From NCBI RefSeq assembly GCF_019059575.1, contig NW_024882708.1, forward strand, positions 151,306 to 215,305: 64,000 nt of DNA, read 5' to 3'. A program made the position numbers and the translations under genes. This DNA is from Amphibalanus amphitrite. Taxonomy: Eukaryota; Arthropoda; Thecostraca; Balanomorpha; Balanidae. Each line of letters begins with the position of its first letter. Within the stretch, counting starts at the first letter, position 1. The notes below the pieces were generated by a model. That model was not told where the DNA came from, searched no databases, and saw only the letters and a list, made by a program, of their open reading frames with translations. Shown piece after piece: positions 1 through 10,940 of this stretch.

Positions 1-136
1 ACCCAACAAAAAAAAGACCGCAGGCCAATCGGTCCAGCGGTTGCTGAGATATAAGCCTCTCAAAAGCGTTACAGGCCGGGCCGGGTCGGGCCGCTCATAC
101 TGAGCTTTTTCCGTGATATTGAAAAGACTTCGCTTC
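1..136 (-). repeat. Edge fragment of a GCGAGC-ended repeat family
   Basis: This stretch matches, in the opposite orientation, the first part of the element at 56878-57540. Shared pieces are the line reading TTGCTGAGATATAAGC, the GGCC-rich run, CCGCTCATACT and the terminal CTTCGCTTCGCTCGCTCGCTCG. The fragment is cut by the left edge of the window, so its other end is not visible. Its class is unknown. Confidence 0.6.
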
Positions 137-296
137 GCTCGCTCGCTCGTAATTAACAATTCATGGTTGACTCTATATGGATTAAGCTAAGTGATTGCGC
201 TCTATTAGCACACTATCTAAGTAGCCCTTAATTGCTGCCGGTGCGTGGACTGTGAAAGTGAGCCGAGCTGTGACGCAAACCGTGCGCCTTTTTCAG

Positions 297-473
297 GTGT
301 GGGATCACTCGTGGAAGTTCACGGCGGATACGGAACCGTGCATGCAGCTCTGGTTCGATCCTGCTCAGGGAAGCCCCAATGACGCCGTGGCGCGCATCTG
401 GGCTGAGCGGGTGATGGCGGCCGGTGCCGCGTGGCTGGTGGCCGCGGCCCTGGCGGCAGCGGCCCGCTCCTGA
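297..473 (+). CDS. Candidate terminal coding exon, unknown protein
   Basis: I do not recognise this protein. A good acceptor (pyrimidine run then CAG, ending at 296) opens a phase-0 reading frame of 58 codons to a TGA at 471-473. The first part is polar, with aromatic residues (VWDHSWKF) and one cysteine. The last 20 residues form an alanine-rich hydrophobic segment ending at the stop, which would suit a tail anchor or a GPI-signal. The exon is GC-rich (many CpG) like the proven exons elsewhere in the window and unlike the flanking DNA. Upstream exons would lie left of the window. It could equally be a chance open frame in a GC-rich island. Confidence 0.3.
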   Translation: MWDHSWKFTADTEPCMQLWFDPAQGSPNDAVARIWAERVMAAGAAWLVAAALAAAARS

Positions 474-1868
474 CCCGGTCGCCCTGTGCCGAGCACAGAG
501 CGCCGACTGAGGTCAGTCTTGTGATCGAGCTTCCGCGCCGGAGGTGGAACAGGTGGAGCTGGCGGTCACCTGCGCGGGCACGGCGGCCTGTAAGCCGTGC
601 CGAGACGAACCGCGACACTCTTGCTAGATCTGCACCCCATTGTAATCTTCTGTAGTCGATATTCGGTAGGTACTCAATGCTCATTTTTCTGATATTAGAC
701 GAGTGGCGTGTTTTGATGTTACATTGGAGACTGCTGTCTCGGGTGGCCCGACAGTGTTCGATTGTGGTGTAATGTAGATACATAGACGGGATGCCGCGGC
801 TCGGATTCGTAGCTGGACTACCATGTGCCTGTCGATTGAGATGCTTTGCCTGGCGATTGAGATGATTCGGGGCGCGGCCCCACACTGACGCCATGGTGCA
901 ATGAGTGACTGGCGACAACTAAGCAATTATGTACTTTTGTAGAGCACATGTTTTCATGGATACGAGAGGCAGTCCTTTTTTCGCTAGCAGTCATTTGGTT
1001 CACGATACTTTCGATACCGACAAATATGTTCGGGCGGCCGGTCCGTCCACAGCTAATGTGTGCTTGCCCGCCGATGCCTAACGGAGCGCTGTGCTGTCTA
1101 CGCTCACTGGTCGCTGGCCCGAGAGCCGTTCGGTTGCTGCTGTTAAAACAGTTCTCACAAAAACACGCTGGCTGGCTGCCAGTTCTTCACCAATGAGAGG
1201 CCCAGTAGCATCAGCAGGTAGCATTGTTTAATATTACTATTCCATTTTGTTTACCCATATGTCCGACCTAGAGCCGACTGGTAAAAAGCGGCAACCGAGC
1301 AGCCCTCCGCAGCGCTGCAGATCATGTACGCTCGATTATACACAATATATGTGTCTTTCTTGCACACAGAGACATGACGTTTTGTAGAGCTTTTATATCG
1401 CTTGCGGCTGAAATGAATATTGTACATTTTAGAGCTTTCATATACGCGAGAAAATATGGTGCAAAAAAACATTTATGAAGCCTGTTGAGTTGTTGGGGCA
1501 TTTCACAGACTGTGTCGGTGGTCAGGGCAGCCCGGCCCCGGCCGCCGCCGCCGGCGCCGCCGCCTCCTTCACTGGTATGTGGCAGGGACGGAAGCTTCGT
1601 ATTGATATACCGGGGTGCAACTCAAGCAGCATATCACCTATCAAACAACCTTCGGTTATGAAGTGAATGAAAACTAAATATTATGTATAACTGTGGTCTG
1701 CGCTGCGGTGTTTCCAAAGTGGAGGAAGTACGGGGAGCTGGACCCAGACTCGATGAGCCCTCTACTACGGATCTGGGTCTTCGCAGCTGATCGTCTGTGA
1801 ATGAGAGATCATATGATACCAATGCATACCGAACGGATCAAAAACAGTGCCATTATATATTTGCAATT
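474..1868. other. No recognisable gene
   Basis: Mixed-composition DNA. The open frames are short and do not read like known proteins. A CCGCCG-rich patch lies at 1530-1555. No transposon ends were seen. Confidence 0.5.
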
Positions 1869-2731
1869 CTACAGCTTTACGTAAGCCCATCCTAGTGAAT
1901 GCATCAATACGCGTTGATTTGACAACTGACATCCGGTTGAAGGCGTTTTTTTTTCGGCCAACAGCCGGCCAGCAGTTGTTGCAGGCCGGCCTCGTTGGGA
2001 AGCAGGTTCATTTTCCGACAGCCACTGCGTGCGGAAGCACTCTCTGATGGCGCGGACGGCGCGCGCCGGCTCCTGTTTCTGTGACGTGTAGAGGCGGGTG
2101 TCGAGCAGCTGGGCGCGTAGCGGGCGGTCCTCGAGCACGCGGAACGCGGCCGGCTGGCGCGGGTACAGGCGCTCCCTAAACAGCAGGCCCGATTGGTGGC
2201 AGAGTCGAGCGTCGCGGCGCGGCAGAGTCGAGCGTCGCGGCGCGGCAGAGCGCGCGGCGCGGCCGCCGTCTGTTCCAGCTCGGCGTCGGCGCGCCCCTCG
2301 GCGAACAGCAGGTGCAGCTGACGGTCGGCCAGGCAGAAGCCGCTGATGCCAGGTGTGCTGACGTCGCCCGGCCGGCGCGGCGCGGTGCCCTCGGCCGCCG
2401 CCGGACTGGGCGGCTCGTTGAGCTGTTGGATGAGCTGCAGCACGCCGCTGCGCTGCAGGCCGCGCTGCGAGACCACGGCCAGCAGTCGGCCATAGGCGCA
2501 GCGCGCCGGCGCCGGCCGCGGCAGCAGGTCCAGCGGCACGGCCAGTGACACGGAGACGGACAGCTGCGCCGCCGACTGGAGCAGCTGCAGCGGCCCGAAC
2601 GGCGGCTGACACGTGCTGCGCTCAATGTCGGCCGCCGGCGAGGCAGCCGCTCCGGCTGGCACCGCTGTTAGCGGCACCTCCACACTGAGCAGGCGCACGC
2701 CGCGCGTCAGAGCAGAGACATCCACCACCAC
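1869..2731 (-). pseudogene. 3' exon of a possible CFAP92-like gene, frame disrupted
   Basis: On the minus strand an acceptor (GCGCGGCAG, ending at 2732) opens a GC-rich frame reading VVVDVSALTRGVRLLSVEVP and continuing through ISGFCLADRQLHLLFAEG. The frame then runs into two tandem copies of a 23-bp unit (about 2197-2250). With one unit removed, the frame continues into SGLLFRERLYPRQ and RAQLLDTRLYTSQ, ending at 1869. With both units present, translation passes through a low-complexity stretch instead and later reads NLLPNEAGLQQLLAG to a stop at 1904. The pattern 'GFxLxDxxLHLxxxEG ... LLFxERLY ... LY' resembles my memory of the C-terminal half of CFAP92/KIAA1257, a ciliary protein; this assignment is weak. 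Upstream exons were not found. The disruption may be real, allelic or an assembly error. Confidence 0.4.
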
Positions 2732-3346
2732 CTGCCGCGCACACAGAGGGCCGACAGTGGTGACAGCGCGCGGCGGGTCAGACCTCACAGTGGGGATAGC
2801 GGCAGCGGGTCAGACACCCTTATAGAAACAGCACGGGGCGGAGCCGACAAAAGAGGACGAGGAGACGGTCATACAGCCGACTGAGGTCCGGGCACCGACT
2901 GACTCAAAGTGCTGAACATGTCACACATTTCTAAATGGCTTCTGTAGGACGGAATAGTGTCTCTCCCTTCCAAGGCTTCCTTGCAGAATAATATGGAAAG
3001 ACACAATTTTACAAGTTGTTTTTATGACATAAGTTCTTTATAACATTTCAACACGCAAACATCATACCTTCACAATTGTTCACGATGAAGATCATGCAGG
3101 AGCATTTCATATTTAGTCACCCTTGATTATTTTGTTGATAGGTAGTGATGCGAAAGGCAAATTACCAAAGTATATATTTGCAATTATTTGAGTTAATAAT
3201 TTCAACTTTTTTGTGTTGAAAATTGACTTTTGAAACAATAAAGGCAAATGAATTATCAGTGTCTGGAAAGGTGCAATGCTGAAAGCTTCTTATTACATTC
3301 TAATTTATATCTAAAGCTTTGTGATATCCAAACTCTCAGAAACAAC
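2732..3346. other. No recognisable gene
   Basis: GC-rich up to about 2880, then AT-rich DNA with no convincing coding frame, repeat or transposon end. Confidence 0.5.
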
Positions 3347-4335
3347 CAGGGTTGCCAGATCCAGAATGGTCCTTATCGCCAAATTCGCCCCTCGAATTTC
3401 GCCAAAATTCGCCAAATAGGATGCACTGTATAAGCATACGTAGCAGCGCAAGTTGGCACCTTTCCGTGCTTCTATCCTCAGGATACAGAAATCCTTCTCC
3501 TCCACGCCTCAACCCCACTCCGGGCTAGACAGGCACCTTTATGTTATGCGGGCTGCTCCCTTGGAGCGGCACCGCTGCTCCCGAGGGAGCGCACCCCGTA
3601 GCCGGGTGCAGAGAGTGCATGGGGGGCTGGGTGGCCTGTCCTCTGGACGGGCTCAGCCCCGGCGACTCACTAGGGTGTCTGCCCAGACCAATGTCTCCCC
3701 CTAATTCCTATCATCCTTCCGGCTCTGCAATGGTCTTGTCAGACCGAAAGGGCCTCCCAACAAACAACCCAACACCACACACACCCAACCCAACAAAACA
3801 AACAAACAAAAACGCAAGTTGGCGTTCGTGTAACCGTGTTCACGAATCGTTTCCTAGTTCACGATTTACCTATCTCGTTTCTCATATTCATCTACAGAAC
3901 AGCGTACCTACCTTAACCAGCGCCAAATAAAATAGCAAAGGTCGCCAAGCAACCGTTCCCGCCATTCCCGCAACACGCCTTGCATTGTATTTAGGGCCTT
4001 GCAACACGCCACAAAGTTGTTTACAAGTAAGTACCTAGAAGATATTTTCATCAGGAACATTTTATAATTGAGTGCCTACGAAACGTTGGACGGTTATCAG
4101 ATTACTAGATTATTTCGTAATCTGATCGTAATCAGATTACGAAATATTTCGTGATGATGTTTTTTTGCTTTGTTTTGTTTATTTTTTAAAATAATATTCG
4201 GTGATTTGGCGGTGAACTCTGGAAATTCGCCAATATTTAACGTTTTATCGCCTATCGCCAAACGCCGTGCTTCTATCGCCAATGACTTTCAAAATTCGCC
4301 AAATTGGCGACATATCGCCAAGTCTGGCAACCCTG
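3347..4335. mobile_element. hAT-type non-autonomous element (989 bp), 8-bp TSD
   Basis: The ends are inverted repeats: CAGGGTTGCCAGA on the left and its reverse complement TCTGGCAACCCTG on the right. The element is bounded by a perfect 8-bp target duplication GAAACAAC (3339-3346 and 4336-4343), the signature of the hAT superfamily. Subterminal DNA on both sides carries repeated GGCGAA/TTCGCC motifs, typical of transposase-binding arrays. There is no transposase frame. A retroposed insert (3458-3812) sits inside it. Confidence 0.85.
3458..3812 (+). mobile_element. SINE-like or truncated LINE insert inside the hAT element
   Basis: About 355 bp with an A-rich tail built of CAAA units (3790-3812), flanked by an 11-bp direct repeat CGCAAGTTGGC at 3447-3457 and 3813-3823. 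The tail plus target duplication shows insertion by target-primed reverse transcription. The body is GC-rich and contains no useful reading frame. I cannot tell whether it is a SINE or the 3' end of a LINE. Confidence 0.65.
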
Positions 4336-4343
4336 GAAACAAC

Positions 4344-4578
4344 CAAGGACGTAACCAAGGAGGGGGGAGGGGCACGGGAGCCATGCCCTCGTGCCCCTTC
4401 CCCCCTCGGCGATGGCGAATTTTTTTTTTTTTTTTTAATAAAAACAGCTGTGACACACCCCCAAAATAGTGGGCCTAATCCGAGAAATTTTCCTTTTTTT
4501 TGGAGGGGGTACAACACTAAGCCACAACCTGTGACCCCCCCCCCCCCCCCCCTCAGCAAAATCCTGGCTACGTGCCTG
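4344..4578. mobile_element. Second hAT-type element (235 bp) abutting the first
   Basis: Imperfect inverted ends: left CAAGGACGTAACCAAGGA, right (reverse complement) CAGGCACGTAGCCAGGAT. It is preceded by GAAACAAC (4336-4343), which is also the right target duplication of the neighbouring hAT, and followed by GAAATAAC (4579-4586). Just inside the ends are G-runs and a C-run of about 18. There is no coding capacity. Confidence 0.7.
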
Positions 4579-4899
4579 GAAATAACAAAGCACATCCTAT
4601 CCTTTGATGCCACTTACCAGCAGCTTTGCGCACTACCAAACAGCCACCTTTGGGCCTTTGTTGTTCTTGTTTTGGGCATTGTCAGTGGTAACTGGAAATA
4701 ATCAGACATGATGGTCAGAGTAGGGAATGTGACTACAACAAAAATCATTTGATTCCTACAATATAGACATGATTTAATAGAAGACCTTCTTCTTAAGAAA
4801 GTGTGTCATGGATACCAGCTAATCTGTATGGTATTTATATCCAGTATTATCATATAGGTACATATAACAATTATCACCACCCGCGACCCGCCACCATTG

Positions 4900-5160
4900 A
4901 ATGTAGGTTTTAGGTTTTAGGTTGTAGGTGGTAGGTCGGGTATCGGTAAAGCTGGTGTCACCGTCAGCGCTAACCGGTAAATGTAAAGATAAAAGGAAGC
5001 TTAAAAACAATCTAACCTAACCTAACCTTACCTAGTACCTACTGACCTACAACCTACCTACCTACAACCTACCAAACTAATATACGCTGACAGTGATGCC
5101 AGCTTTACCAATGCCGTACGTTGTAGGTTGTAGGTAAGGCTAGGTCAGGTAAGATTATGT
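4900..5160. repeat. TTAGG-like interstitial telomeric repeats in an inverted arrangement
   Basis: The left half carries TAGGTT/GTAGGT units (4908-4940) and the right half AACCTAACCTAACC and CTACAACCTACC (5009-5075), followed by further GTAGGT units. Flanking arms pair as an imperfect inverted repeat: GGTAAAGCTGG near 4947 and CCAGCTTTACC near 5099. TTAGG is the ancestral arthropod telomere unit. Whether this is a true telomeric relic or a simple-sequence hairpin is unclear. Confidence 0.5.
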
Positions 5161-5169
5161 TTCATTATA

Positions 5170-6329
5170 TATTTACTGAGAAGACGGCTGAATGCTCTTG
5201 AGACGTGGCTATACATTTACATTTTGTAAGTAATTTTCAGGTTTCAATGAATATTTCCTAGTGGAATGTTTTGAAAACCATTCTAAATGATGACCTTTAG
5301 CATTCAATAGTACTTTAAAGCTAATTAACCACATCGCCAATGCTAGGTCACATTGCATGCCTACTTTCACCGGCAGCTCCATGGGATATATGATAGGCAG
5401 GGGTAAATGAAATATTTTTTATTAATATTCTTGAAGAAAATTATAGGCATGAAAAGAAGATGATCTGCCTTTGAGATTGATATGTGATGCCTACTTTGGA
5501 GGAACATAATCATAATAATTACACAATCATAAAAAATGCAATGTAACCAAACAGCCGCTTATGCCGCAAAATGAGAATCAAGCCAATCACTGAGGACAAA
5601 CAATTTCAAACCACCAAAACTATATTCTTGCTATTCACCAATAATCCTAAAATAGCGTTCCATGGCCATTATATGCATCTTTCACCCTTACCTCCGACAG
5701 ATACCAGCGCCACGGGCAGACACACGGGGCGACAAGTTGTTTACAACCGCTACAGTCCGACGAGTCTATCCTCCTCAAGGCTGATTGGCTTGAGTGTGAC
5801 GTCATTGCTATGACATCATACAGTAGCTGCGGTAGAGAGTATAAACATAGTACCAATATGTTAAATAGTTTGAAATACTTTTTAGCGAATTATGCACTTC
5901 TGGCACCGGTTTTGAAAACAAAATGAAAAATAATAATGTCAAAATAAAAACCAACGATATCTTCATATTTCAGGAAGGTGGCACTTTTCCTTTAAGCAAC
6001 CGATGCTCTTCGATGATTTTCGATAGGATTCCTCCTGTTCGATGTCATAACGCATTCCATGGGCCAGTAAACGGTGATAATGGGACATTTGGCCTGACCT
6101 GTGACATGATCAGTTGCAATTAGCTCAATGAAATTTGGTCACAAGGTCAAACGGCGTTCGATACCCCGTTGGGGCTATCGAACGCCGTTTAGATTTAGAA
6201 AATCTGTCGGTACCTACCTTTCCGAGATCTTAGGGGACCCCCACCCCCCTCCCCATCCCAACGGGTGGCAGCGTCCGCCAATAGCCCATCGGAGCGCGGT
6301 TTAAAACAAGGCTGAGGGTGACCCTTTCT
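5170..6329. other. No gene; relic of a TTAA-family element near the right end
   Basis: Mostly AT-rich with no supported gene. At 6149-6190 a perfect 15-bp stem (AAACGGCGTTCGATA and its complement) with a 12-base loop is built from the same sequence that occurs near one end of the TTAA elements at 46037 and 26906. The preceding AATGAAATTTGGTC also matches those elements, so 6125-6200 is probably an element remnant. From 6230 to 6329 the DNA is C-rich and unassigned. Confidence 0.5.
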
Positions 6330-6639
6330 CACTGGCGGATCCAGGGGTTCAGCGCGGGGGGGGGGGGCATACCAGATCACGGAGCCAAACCTAGGGTACC
6401 CCCAAATCCTGTTTTCTCATCGGATTTAGGCCACTTATTTTTCGTCATAGCCCTGACACGAGTTTTTTTTTTTTCTTAAAAAAAAAAACAGAAATGGTAG
6501 GACACCTGACCCCCATTGGCAGATCCAGGAGGAGGAGGAGGCTTTTGGGACAAATACACGGGCAGCGCCAGAAATCGACGAAAATTGGTGGGGCCGTTGG
6601 GGCCCTCAGCCCCTCAGAATGACTGGTGTATAGAGCCGA

Positions 6640-7780
6640 CCCAGGGCCGCCGGTGTGGAACCTTAAGAGGTACTAGCGTGGGACCATCAGAGGTATCGGT
6701 GTGGGTTCCCCAGAGGCAGTGGTGTGGGGCCCTCAGAGGCACTGGTGCAGGAACCACAAAGGAGCCGGTGTGGGCCCTCTAAGGTGCTGGTGTGAGGCCC
6801 TCACATGGACGTCGTTGTGGTGCCTCAGACACTGGTGTGGCGCTAAGCCCACACCATTCACAGATGGCTGTGTGTGGGGCCCTTGGAGTTGTTGGTGCGA
6901 AATGCGAATGCTTAATAACGCAGTAGGACCTCTCAGAGACCGACAAAGGGCCCTCAGAGGCCGGTAACAGGCCGTATGATGCCAACAATGGGCCTTCACA
7001 GGCCGGCAAGTGTCTTCAGGAGCCCTGTGGAATCCTTAGAGATCGGCATGGTACTCTCAGACGCCGGTGGGGCCCTCAGAGTCACCGGTGTAGGACCTAC
7101 AGAGTTACCGGTGGCTGGCTGCCAGAGGCACTGGTGTGGGGCCCCAGAGGCGCCGGTGTGGGACCCTGAGAGTCGCCGATGTGGGCCTCAGGAGACACTG
7201 GTGTCTCAGAGGTGGCGGTGTAGGGCCCTCAGACGCGTCTGTGTGGTGCCCTCACAGTCACCGGTGAAGACTTTCAAAGGCATCGTTGTGGGAGTCCTCA
7301 GTACTCAGAGACACATGCATGGGGGCAAGGGGTCTTCAAGAGACCAGCAAGGGCCAGCAGAGGGTTTCAGGAGCCTTGCGGGATTCTGGAGACCGGCGTG
7401 GTACTCTCAGGCGTCACTGGGAGCCCTCAGACTCACCAGTGTGGGGCCCACAGAGTGCAGGTAGGTAGCCGTCAGATGCGCCTGTGAAAGACCTTCAGAG
7501 GCGCCAGTGTGGGGCCCTCAGAGCCGCCGCCGATGTAGGGCCTTAAGAAATATTGGTGTTAGTCCCTCAGATTGGCGGTGTTGGGCCCTCAAAGGCGCCG
7601 GTGTAAGACCCCCACAGGCGCCGTTATGGGCCCTCAGAGACACTGATGTGGAACTGTGGAGGCGTTCCATGCGGGTATGGGCCAGGACCCTAATTAGAGC
7701 TGACGCTTAATAGGTCAGCAAGGTCACTCAGAGGCCAGCACAGGGCCCTTAGAAGCCGGAGTGGGACCCTTATGGAGATG
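6640..7780. repeat. Degenerate 23-bp minisatellite inside the hAT element
   Basis: A tandem array whose best-preserved unit is GGTGTGGGGCCCTCAGAGGC followed by three variable bases (23 bp). Roughly 45-50 diverged units fit in the span. It ends in a short GTGTGATGTGTGATG run at 7782-7810. The unit length is not a multiple of three and stops interrupt every frame, so the open frames here are not genes. Confidence 0.75.
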
Positions 7781-8216
7781 TGTGATGTGTGATGTGATGT
7801 GTGATGTGACTCAGGAGCCCGTGACTCTGTGAGGTGCCCTCACGAGGCCTGCGGGTCTTATCTCAGTCGAAATAAGGCACGCTTGGACCCTGAGCGGCCA
7901 ATTGGCACTGCAGGGCCTCTCGGGCCCATAGGGCACCATGCATCTAATGAGGCGGCACGCGCCCCTTGTGCCCCTCCCCCCCCCCCCGGTTACGCTGCAC
8001 TGGCTGCGGCCATACAGGTAAATCATATTCTAACCATCCCCATTCCCAAGCATAGGCGGCGGCCGATTCCTGCATGATTTGCGCAATATGAGTGCCATCG
8101 TTAGACAATACGGTCAGAAGGGTTGAAGCGGCATGACTCCCCTGTGGTTAGAACTAAGAAGCAGCATATTTTTAGACAAAATAAAGCAATGACAACTAAA
8201 TTGACGTTACTAAAAC

Positions 8217-8806
8217 CAGTGGCGCGGGAACCGGGAGGGGGGGGGGGCTAGCGGGGGCTGAGCCCCCCAGCCGAAAAGCTGGGGGGGCTCGTAATGTATT
8301 TGAGCCCCCCCCCTCCAGCTGGAGGAATCGAAATCGGAAATCTACCAACACAATTTCATAGATTCATACATAGGCGCGGGAACCGGGGGAGGGGGCAGTG
8401 GGGGAAGCTTGCCCCCACAATTCTGCGGCCGTGGGGGCGGTCCACACAACTTTTCATGAGGCCAGGAACCGTTGCGCAGCTTGTCCTTCCCAAATTAGGG
8501 GTTGTGGGTCACATAGGAAGAAAGCATGTAAGTGAAAAATCCACCTCTTTCACTGGCTCGGCAACTCATTTGACAGATTAAAACCTTTACTCCAGGCTGC
8601 CAAAACGGTAGTTTCTTCACTCAGCTGAGACGGAATGCCTCACTTTTTGCATTTTTCGTTGTTTTTTTTGTTGTTGTTGTTGAAAAGACCAAAGTCTGAA
8701 AAATAAGTGGCCTAAAACCGGTGAGAAAACTAGATTTGGGGGTACCCTAGGTTGATCTCTATTATGGTTCAGCCCCCCCAGTCTGGAAGAAGTTCTCGCG
8801 CCGCTG
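8217..8806. mobile_element. Nested hAT-type element (590 bp), 8-bp TSD
   Basis: Ends CAGTGGCGCGGGAAC (left) and CAGCGGCGCGAGAAC (right, read inward), 13 of 15 identical, bounded by a perfect 8-bp duplication ACTAAAAC at 8209-8216 and 8807-8814. G-runs and C-runs lie just inside the ends. No coding capacity. It lies wholly within the hAT at 6330-9002, so it inserted later. Confidence 0.8.
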
Positions 8807-9002
8807 ACTAAAACGACTCTGATCACAAAAGTAGTTACTAGGAAGGCTTTCTAAACCATTTTTATTTAGTTCCTCGTTATAGGCGTAAGAAGTGTAAGTC
8901 TGAACGGGGGGGGCATACTTGTACTGAATGCCCTCCCCAGGCTCCTGTCGGGGGGGGGGGGGGGGCATATGCCCCTAATGCCCCCCCCTGGATCCGCCAG
9001 TG

Positions 9003-10940
9003 CCCTTTCTTGTCAGCCTGTCATCTGAAGTGTCATCTTTTACCAGACGACCCAGGCGAGAAATTGGTTAACTGTTGTCGCTTGACATGGCCTAATTAAT
9101 TTTCTTTCAACAATGTGAAAATTGAATGAACCTGCAGGCTAATAGCGACTAGCAAGATACAACGTGGATGTGGACTGACACTCATCACCTTATATTTTCC
9201 TATGATGAAGGGCTTGTGGCGGTCAGAATTAAGCAACGTTATAATTACCCACTGCTACCGTGCCAAGAAGCAACCGTGTTAGCCGCGCGGCAATTGCCAG
9301 ACGCGATATTCATCAGCGTCTAGTGGGAGTTTGTTACGGGGAGAGACGTCAGCGGCCGCCCGGCCTCGGTTACCTCCGCTCTCCCCCCTGCGCGGCGTCA
9401 CACGCCCAGGTCACACCGTGTCAGCCGGGGTCAGCGGAGCAGGGTCGCAGCCGAGTGGCGGGAGCAAAGTCGCCGGCCGCCGCCGCCAACGAGAAGTGTT
9501 ACAAAAGAGCTGCGGCTGCAGCGGCTGCAAGGGCGGGCCCCGGTCCAGCTGCACGTGACCGATCTGTTGTGGCTCCACTGACAAAGGGGAGGGCTGGCGC
9601 GCTATGGGCACGGATGTGAGCTTTGAGGACCGGGACTTGGCCGTCTTTGTGATTTCGTTTCCACAAGTCATGGACGATTGAGGCTGTCTGGCCCATGTTT
9701 ATCGGCTGCCAGTGTGAACCCAGGTGCGAACTGTGACGTTTTATTTAGCCGACCTTGATCCGACCATCGCATTTCGTCTCGATAAAAAGTGAAAGTTCTA
9801 TTCATAGTAATGGAACCGACGGTTAACTACGAAAATGGTTCCTCCCATAATGATAGGGACGTGGGACCCTTGAGCATGACGCGCACTGCGCCTGTGACGT
9901 CGCTGTTGCCCAACGCGCTTGGAGGCCCGTTAAACTGGGTGACCATCGGAGTATGTAGGAGTGGGGAGGACCATGTGTGTCGCACCTCGTCCCGCCGCTC
10001 CAAGAAGGCACAACGGAGCGTGACGGTCACGGCCGGCTGGCCCACCCATGGTCCTCTCCTTGAGCCGGACTGAGCCGGCCGCGCCGCCACACAGGAGACC
10101 ATCTGTCCAGACTGGGATCAGTCGTGTTCTTTAGCGGTGATCCGCACTCGACCGCCGATTCTGAAACGCGCCCATTCATTATCCACTCATTGACGACGAA
10201 TGAATCGACTTGAGTCGTGACACCATTCGGTTGGCTGACGAGCGGCGCGCAATTACAACACACCTTTTAATCAGCGCAGGTTAAGTGGGCGGCCGCCGCC
10301 CGACCGACTGACATCGGCCGCCCGCCGCTGTCTCAATGAAGCTATTCTGAGTGGTCAGCCCTCTGCAGGGGTATGACACAACCGCGCCATTCCGGCCACA
10401 CCGTGGGCAGGGGTCACTGGGTGGTACCGAGGGGGTGCCCTGGGGAGAAGTCACACCCTCCCGCAGACTGCTAACGTCTCAGCGGTGTTACGGTGGTGAA
10501 AAAACTCAGCCCAAATTGTGTATCATGCGTGAGCCGTGAAGGCGTGAGAAATTGCCCGGGAAACCCAACCGCTCCAGTTCTGCCCCATTCCGCTCATTGG
10601 TCAAGCTTATTTTTTCAAATGAGCCCGTGAGGTGAAACAATTTATATTGTTGCGAAAAGTAATAAAAGCACGCCGGGCGTCATTTTATCGCATTAGTGCT
10701 TATTTTTAATTGCATCTCATGCATATTTGCCTTCTTTAGATGAAAATAATGAATTAAACTAACAACAGGAACTGTCGCAGGAGTGCAATGGGTCACCTCA
10801 AATGACTCCATAACACTACTCCAATACAGCCTTCACCTTGCCTCCCTTTCGTTACAGAGCTCCGTGACGACTATCTACCGGTAAGTCGCCACATAACCCC
10901 GTAGTATCCTCCATCGTAACCTTGATCGGAGTCTGCGGCG
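9003..10940. other. No confident gene; CpG-rich patches
   Basis: GC- and CpG-rich stretches at about 9270-9620 and 9820-10340 separated by AT-rich DNA. Several open frames exist on both strands but none has a recognisable domain or a convincing exon boundary. The minus-strand frame at 9827-10102 reads like protein (VTVTLRCAFLERRDEVRH) but has no clear donor, and I do not call it. Confidence 0.4.

Larger units (their letters stand above)
6330..9002. mobile_element. Large hAT-type non-autonomous element (2.67 kb), 8-bp TSD
   Basis: Inverted ends CACTGGCGGATCCAGGG on the left and, reading inward from the right, CACTGGCGGATCCAGGG, bounded by a perfect 8-bp duplication CCCTTTCT at 6322-6329 and 9003-9010. 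The ends carry long G-runs (left) and C-runs (right). The interior is not coding. It consists of a degenerate 23-bp minisatellite (about 6640-7780) and a nested second hAT (8217-8806). A subterminal segment with AACCTAGGGTACCCCCAAAT at about 6392 recurs inverted at about 8735, inside the nested element, so the two elements are related. Confidence 0.8.

Noticed and set aside
6516..7710. Series of plus and minus ORFs rich in W, G and P
   Set aside because: Frames of the 23-bp minisatellite; they break every few units.
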